NCBI GenBank assembly: GCA_002254825.2
Contig: NJEL02000026.1
Coordinates: forward strand, 1-8,707
Reading direction: 5' to 3'
DNA length: 8,707 nt
From: Methanosarcinales archaeon ex4572_44
GTDB lineage: Archaea; Halobacteriota; Methanosarcinia; Methanosarcinales; EX4572-44
This document shows positions 5,614 to 8,707 of this stretch, in pieces; position 1 is the stretch's first letter, and every line of letters begins with the position of its first letter. Below the pieces are notes generated by a model that had not been told where the DNA came from, ran no database searches, and was given only the letters and a program-made list of their open reading frames with translations. The translations under genes and the position numbers were made by a program.

Positions 5614-5672
5614 CCAAACAAATACTTCAATCCTGCACGTGGTTTTTGGCGTGTCTCTCTGGTCGACCGATA

Positions 5673-5682
5673 TTTTTATATA
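5673..5682 (+). promoter_or_regulatory. TATA box for the aroA'-aroB' operon
   Basis: TTTTATATAC lies about 50 bases before the aroA' ATG, downstream of tRNA-His. Transcription would start near 5705, with a leader of about 24 nt containing GGTG. Confidence 0.55.
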
Positions 5683-5728
5683 CTAACCGTGCTACAGTGA
5701 TACACATTATCACTATTGGTGTTGTTGT

Positions 5729-6523
5729 ATGTCCGAGACTGGAAAGAGTATCCGACTTGAGAGAATAATGGATAGAGATAGTAGAAACATGGTGATTGTG
5801 CCGATGGATCACGGCATCTCCATAGGTCCTGTGGCTGGTATTGTGAATTTGCCTGATGCAGTCAATAAAGTGGCTGAAGGCGGTGCCAATGCTGTTCTGA
5901 TGCAGAAAGGGATGGCGAAACATGGGCATAGAGGATATGGGCAGGATATAGGACTTATCATTCACATGAGTGCTTCTACAAGCCTTGGACCTGATCCAAA
6001 CGACAAGGTTCAGGTCTGCACTGTTGAAGAGGCGATAAAGCTTGGCGCTGATGCTGTGAGCGTGCACATAAATATCGGCTCCGAGACAGAATCGGATCAG
6101 CTGCAGAAACTTGGAATGGTTGCTGAGAGCTGTGATAGCTGGGGCATGCCCCTAATCGCCATGATGTACCCCCGCGGTAATAAGATCACAAATCCCAACG
6201 ATCCTGAACTTGTGGCTCATGCGGCACGGGCAGGTGCAGAGCTTGGAGCAGACATGATCAAGACAAACTACACAGGAGATCCTGACACGTTCAACGACGT
6301 TGTCGAGGGATGCCCTATCCCAGTGGTGATGGCAGGCGGTCCCAAGACAGATACTGACAGAGAATTCCTTGAAATGGCAGCAGGTGCAATAGAAGGCGGT
6401 GCCAGAGGTGTTGCTATCGGGCGAAACGTCTTCCAGCACGAGAATCCCACAGCCATGACACGTGCCCTCACACTGATAGTTCACAAAGGTGCGAGCATCG
6501 AAGTCGCGATGGAGGAACTCTAA
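5729..6523 (+). CDS. aroA': 2-amino-3,7-dideoxy-D-threo-hept-6-ulosonate synthase (ADH synthase)
   Basis: This enzyme joins a three-carbon unit from 6-deoxy-5-ketofructose 1-phosphate to L-aspartate semialdehyde. It is the first step of the archaeal route to 3-dehydroquinate, which bypasses erythrose 4-phosphate. The 264-residue protein is a class I aldolase-type TIM barrel. PMDHGIS at 25-31 carries the conserved Asp-His, Tyr147 lies in MMYPRG, the Schiff-base lysine is Lys178 in DMIKTNYTG, and GGPK at 203-206 with ARGVAIGRN at 225-233 forms the phosphate site. Archaeal fructose-bisphosphate aldolases are close paralogues. The immediately following dehydroquinate synthase II decides for the aromatic pathway. 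The ATG at 5729 follows GGTG and a clear TATA box. The gene's end carries GGAGG (6511-6515), the ribosome binding site of the next gene, so the two are translationally linked. Confidence 0.9.
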   Translation: MSETGKSIRLERIMDRDSRNMVIVPMDHGISIGPVAGIVNLPDAVNKVAEGGANAVLMQKGMAKHGHRGYGQDIGLIIHMSASTSLGPDPNDKVQVCTVEEAIKLGADAVSVHINIGSETESDQLQKLGMVAESCDSWGMPLIAMMYPRGNKITNPNDPELVAHAARAGAELGADMIKTNYTGDPDTFNDVVEGCPIPVVMAGGPKTDTDREFLEMAAGAIEGGARGVAIGRNVFQHENPTAMTRALTLIVHKGASIEVAMEEL

Positions 6524-6524
6524 A

Positions 6525-7652
6525 GTGAAGCAACTCTGGATAAAAGCCGATACTGGCATCTGGGACAACGACAAGAAAAGGATCACAACTGCACTCGAAT
6601 CGGGATTTGACTTTGCACTTGTGAACGAGAGCGAGATCGGGAAAGTGCGAGAGCTCGGAAACATCAAGATAGCAGCACACACCACAAGCGAGTACAGCAA
6701 CGCAGATACAATCGTCATCGGGAAGGATAGTGAAGGAGATGGAACCACCCCACTCGGTGAAACATCAGAAGACATTAAGGCAGCAGAAAAACTCACAAGA
6801 GCAGGGAAAACAGTTGCAGGATACGTTGTAATACACGACAAAGACTACGAAACATTCGCATCAGATCTGGCACGGCACTCTCGATACATAGTCGTCATAG
6901 GTACAGACTGGAAGGTCATACCGCTCGAAAACCTGATCGCAGACCTCCAATCCCTAAACGTCGAGATAATCGCAGGTGTAACCGATACAACAGAGGCAAA
7001 GCTGGCCCTTGAAACACTGGAACACGGTTCAGACGGATTACTTGTCGACACAGACGATTTGAGCGAGATAAAGCGGATAGCAGACGTTCGCGAGAAGAGT
7101 GAAATGCGACCAATAGAACTCACGAGCGCAACCGTAACAAAAGTAAAACCTGTCGGCATGGGAGATCGCGTCTGCGTTGACACCTGCAGCCTGATGAAAC
7201 TCGGAGAAGGCATGCTCATCGGAAGCCAATCAAACGGACTATTTCTCGTCCATGCAGAGAGCGAAGAGAGCCCTTATGTTGCGGCACGACCATTCAGAGT
7301 CAACGCAGGAGCAGTGCATGCCTACGTAAAAGTCGGAGAAAAGACAAGATACCTCTCGGAAATGGGGGCAGGAGATGACGTACTCGTCATAGACAAGGAT
7401 GGTGGACAGAAAAAAGCAGTGGTTGGGAGAGTAAAAATCGAGAAAAGACCACTCATATTGGTTGAAGCAAGAGTAGAGAACACAATAATTAAGACACTGC
7501 TGCAGAACGCAGAAACAATCAAACTCGTCAAACCAGACGGAACACCCATACCAGTGACACAACTGAAAGAAGACGACAAAATACTCGTACAATACGAAGA
7601 GACCGCACGACACTTCGGAATCGAGATAGAAGAAACCATAATAGAAAAATAA
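6525..7652 (+). CDS. aroB': 3-dehydroquinate synthase II (archaeal type)
   Basis: The enzyme performs NAD-dependent oxidative deamination and cyclisation of the AroA' product to 3-dehydroquinate, feeding the shikimate pathway. It is unrelated to bacterial AroB. The 375-residue protein has the usual length and conserved blocks: amino end KQLWIKAD, VGMGDRVCVDTCSLM at 210-224, GEGMLIGSQSNGLFLVHAES at 227-246 and RPFRVNAGAVHAYV at 255-268. The frame is open upstream to GTG 6489, but I choose GTG 6525. It lies one base after the aroA' stop, has GGAGG 9 bases upstream, and starts exactly where the family starts. The gene forms a two-gene operon with aroA'. The 3' half is strikingly poor in T-ending codons. 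No defect is visible. Confidence 0.94.
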   Translation: MKQLWIKADTGIWDNDKKRITTALESGFDFALVNESEIGKVRELGNIKIAAHTTSEYSNADTIVIGKDSEGDGTTPLGETSEDIKAAEKLTRAGKTVAGYVVIHDKDYETFASDLARHSRYIVVIGTDWKVIPLENLIADLQSLNVEIIAGVTDTTEAKLALETLEHGSDGLLVDTDDLSEIKRIADVREKSEMRPIELTSATVTKVKPVGMGDRVCVDTCSLMKLGEGMLIGSQSNGLFLVHAESEESPYVAARPFRVNAGAVHAYVKVGEKTRYLSEMGAGDDVLVIDKDGGQKKAVVGRVKIEKRPLILVEARVENTIIKTLLQNAETIKLVKPDGTPIPVTQLKEDDKILVQYEETARHFGIEIEETIIEK

Positions 7653-7664
7653 AAGCAGAGAGTC

Positions 7665-7679
7665 TCACAACGGTTGTGA
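7665..7679. repeat. 15-bp perfect palindrome between aroB' and tRNA-Val
   Basis: TCACAAC-G-GTTGTGA is a perfect 7-bp inverted repeat around one base. It begins 12 bases after the aroB' stop and ends 8 bases before the presumed tRNA-Val TATA element. With a one-base spacer it cannot form a good hairpin, so a protein dimer site is more likely than a terminator. Confidence 0.5.
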
Positions 7680-7687
7680 CCGACAGG

Positions 7688-7696
7688 CTTAATATT
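7688..7696 (+). promoter_or_regulatory. TATA-like box for tRNA-Val
   Basis: CTTAATATT is centred about 31 bases before the first tRNA base, a reasonable distance for an archaeal tRNA promoter with a short 5' leader. Confidence 0.45.
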
Positions 7697-7722
7697 GATC
7701 GTAAGATAGTTCGGGTGTTTGT

Positions 7723-7796
7723 GGGCTCGTGGTCTAGCTGGTTATGACATCGCCTTCACACGGCGGGGATCCGGAGTTCGAATCTCCGCGAGCCCA
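7723..7796 (+). tRNA. tRNA-Val (anticodon CAC)
   Basis: The acceptor GGGCTCG (7723-7729) pairs with CGAGCCC (7789-7795). The D-arm GTC/GAC encloses a loop with G18 and G19 (7740-7741). The anticodon stem TCGCC (7750-7754) pairs with GGCGG (7762-7766), and the 7-base loop has CAC at 7757-7759. The T-arm CGGAG/CTCCG (7772-7776, 7784-7788) encloses TTCGAAT. The discriminator is A (7796). TCA follows, so CCA is not encoded, unlike tRNA-His. G15 (7737) suits archaeosine. No intron is present. Confidence 0.96.
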
Positions 7797-7854
7797 TCAA
7801 AAAACATGCCGTGTTGCTGGTGAGTGGGGGCTTGTGACGGTTGTTGGGCCGTTG

Positions 7855-7860
7855 TTTTTT
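7855..7860 (+). terminator. T-tract downstream of tRNA-Val
   Basis: Six consecutive T lie about 60 bases past the tRNA, within a T- and G-rich stretch that continues to about 7890. This is a plausible U-tract terminator. No stable hairpin is seen before it. Confidence 0.3.
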
Positions 7861-7963
7861 GGGTTTCGAGTTTTGGATTTAGTGTTGGTTGAGAGCTTCA
7901 GCACTCCACGTGTTGACAGTCGCGTTGAACCAAAAGACTATAATAGGTCTTGTGTGATTATCC

Positions 7964-8008
7964 ATTACATTTGAATGCAATACAATAAAATAATAAATAC
8001 AATGTAAT
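7964..8008. promoter_or_regulatory. por operon promoter flanked by an 8-bp inverted repeat
   Basis: ATTACATT (7964-7971) and AATGTAAT (8001-8008) are perfect inverted repeats 29 bases apart. The AT-rich segment between them (7983-7999) contains TATA-like sequence, placing the transcription start near or just beyond the right arm and just before porC. A further half-site-like GTGTAATG lies at 8022-8029. The layout suggests operator sites bracketing the promoter. Confidence 0.45.
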
Positions 8009-8029
8009 ATTAATTTGAGCGGTGTAATG

Positions 8030-8569
8030 ATGAAAGAAATTCGTATACATGGTCGTGGTGGGCAGGGTTCAGTGACCGCTGCCGAGCTTCTTGCTGTAGC
8101 TGCCTTTGAGGATGGACGGTACAGCCAGGCATTCCCGAGCTTCGGAGTGGAACGGCGCGGAGCACCTGTCGTTGCCTTCACACGAATAGACGATAAACCG
8201 ATACGGATACGAAGCCAAATATACAGCCCGGATTACGTGATCGTGCAGGACGCAACCCTCATGGATGTGGTGGATGTTGCTGCTGGTTTAAAAGAGGAGG
8301 GGATGATGATCATCAACACAGAGGCAAGTGCAGAAAAATTTAAGGAAATCCCTGCAAAGGTGATGGTTGTGGACGCCACTAAGATAGCAATGGAGATTAT
8401 CGGAAGGCCGATCATCAACACCGTCCTCCTCGGAGCCTTTGCAGCCGCAACGGGTGAAATTCGGCTTAAGTCAATAACAAAGGCTGTGGGCGAACGCTTC
8501 AGTGGAAAGGTCGGTGAAAAGAACATTGCAGCGGTTGAAGCCGCATACAATGCGATGGAGAGGGCTTAA
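8030..8569 (+). CDS. porC: Pyruvate:ferredoxin oxidoreductase (pyruvate synthase), gamma subunit
   Basis: This is the gamma subunit of the four-subunit archaeal enzyme that interconverts pyruvate and CoA with acetyl-CoA, CO2 and reduced ferredoxin. In methanogens it mainly makes pyruvate for biosynthesis. The 179-residue protein has the family amino end MKEIRIHGRGGQGSVTAAEL with GRGGQG at 8-13, then FPSFGVERRGAP at 35-46, which identifies a gamma domain. Other 2-oxoacid oxidoreductase gamma subunits (2-oxoglutarate, indolepyruvate) are similar, and the following PorD/PorA-type sequence supports pyruvate. I choose ATG 8030 for its spacing to GGTG (8021-8024). ATG 8027 is possible, and the TTG at 8015 is unlikely. 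It is the first gene of its operon; its TAA directly abuts the next ATG. The subunit is also called PorG in some organisms. Confidence 0.85.
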   Translation: MKEIRIHGRGGQGSVTAAELLAVAAFEDGRYSQAFPSFGVERRGAPVVAFTRIDDKPIRIRSQIYSPDYVIVQDATLMDVVDVAAGLKEEGMMIINTEASAEKFKEIPAKVMVVDATKIAMEIIGRPIINTVLLGAFAAATGEIRLKSITKAVGERFSGKVGEKNIAAVEAAYNAMERA

Positions 8570-8659
8570 ATGAAACTTTGTATAGGCGGGATCGTGAATC
8601 CAGGAACAACACTTGCAAACCTAACGGGTGGCTGGCGAAGCTTCAAACCCGAATACTGA
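8570..8659 (+). pseudogene. porD: Truncated pyruvate:ferredoxin oxidoreductase delta subunit (PorD stub)
   Basis: The frame begins right at the end of porC with ATG and reads MKLCIGGIVNPGTTLANLTG followed by GWRSFKPEY, then TGA. The porC-porD order is standard, and this is the typical amino end of PorD, normally about 80-90 residues. Everything carrying the two CxxCxxCxxxC ferredoxin motifs is missing, so the stub cannot bind the 4Fe-4S clusters that pass electrons to ferredoxin. The sequence right after the TGA is not PorD in any frame; it reads as the start of PorA. I infer a deletion from about porD codon 30 into the start of porA. An assembly join giving the same result cannot be excluded. 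As written the gene is non-functional. Confidence 0.8.
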
Positions 8660-8661
8660 AA

Positions 8662-8707
8662 GTGGTCGAAGGCTCATACGCGGTAGCACACGCTGTTAAG
8701 GCATGCC
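8662..8707 (+). CDS. porA: Start of pyruvate:ferredoxin oxidoreductase alpha subunit, cut by the window end
   Basis: From GTG 8662 the frame reads VVEGSYAVAHAVKAC up to the window edge. This resembles the amino end of PorA, the subunit holding part of the thiamine-diphosphate active site, whose characteristic YPITPQT motif would come next outside the window. The frame begins at the porD break: CTG AAA GTG GTC, where an intact gene would probably read ATG AAA GTG GTC. The original start thus seems to have lost its A, leaving GTG 8662 or CTG 8656 as possible starts, with no proper ribosome binding site. Only 15 codons are visible, so the identification rests on position and this short match. 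Confidence 0.6.
   Translation, partial: MVEGSYAVAHAVKAC

Noticed and set aside
5503..5728. Intron in tRNA-His
   Set aside because: The anticodon stem and 7-base loop close perfectly without any insertion, so no intron is needed.
6489..6524. GTG 6489 as the aroB' start, overlapping aroA'
   Set aside because: The extension encodes no conserved residues. GTG 6525 has GGAGG upstream and matches the family start.
6152..6841. Long minus-strand open frame opposite aroA' and aroB'
   Set aside because: It lies entirely against two well-identified genes, is rich in Ser, Cys and Phe as antisense frames are, and matches no domain.
7744..7974. Plus-strand open frame of 76 codons over tRNA-Val and the por promoter
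   Set aside because: It starts inside the tRNA and crosses the promoter region. Its composition is not protein-like and it has no ribosome binding site.

Overview
The window is archaeal and comes from a methanogen or a close methanotrophic/alkanotrophic relative. The evidence is F420-dependent methylene-H4MPT reductase (mer), a NifH-like ATPase of the coenzyme F430 type (cfbC), the archaeal aroA'/aroB' entry into aromatic amino acid synthesis, a pyruvate:ferredoxin oxidoreductase gene cluster, QueC for archaeosine, and archaeal TATA-type promoters. Retention of mer argues against an ANME-1-type genome. I cannot place the organism more finely from sequence alone.

Layout. 1-1214 (minus): a PAS-GAF-PAS sensory protein whose frame breaks near 280, so the second PAS domain (1-277) is read in another frame and runs off the window edge. 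1215-1526: intergenic, with a strong hairpin and a short tandem repeat. 1527-2504 (minus): mer, divergent from cfbC (2679-3512, plus). 3513-3889: no confident protein gene, but an unusual set of nested inverted repeats. 3914-4669: ksgA. 4694-4817 (minus): a possible hydrolase remnant. 4828-5502: queC, then tRNA-His(GTG). 5729-7652: aroA'-aroB' as a tight operon. 7723-7796: tRNA-Val(CAC). 8030 to the end: start of a por operon. porC is intact, porD stops after 29 codons and loses both ferredoxin motifs, and what looks like the beginning of porA follows directly.

How the genes fit together. mer and cfbC both serve C1 metabolism (a pathway enzyme, and the cofactor of methyl-CoM reductase) and share a 174-bp divergent promoter region. 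aroA'/aroB' form 3-dehydroquinate by the DKFP route. queC supplies preQ0 for archaeosine at tRNA position 15, and both tRNAs here carry G15. Pyruvate synthase would supply pyruvate for biosynthesis.

The most notable observations are the deletion-like porD/porA junction, a similar out-of-frame join in the sensor gene, the nested inverted-repeat element before ksgA, paired inverted repeats at the por promoter, and a 5'-to-3' fall in T-ending codons inside several genes. No complete novel defence or mobile system is visible. The two deletion-like junctions could be real gene decay or assembly errors, which the sequence alone cannot settle.
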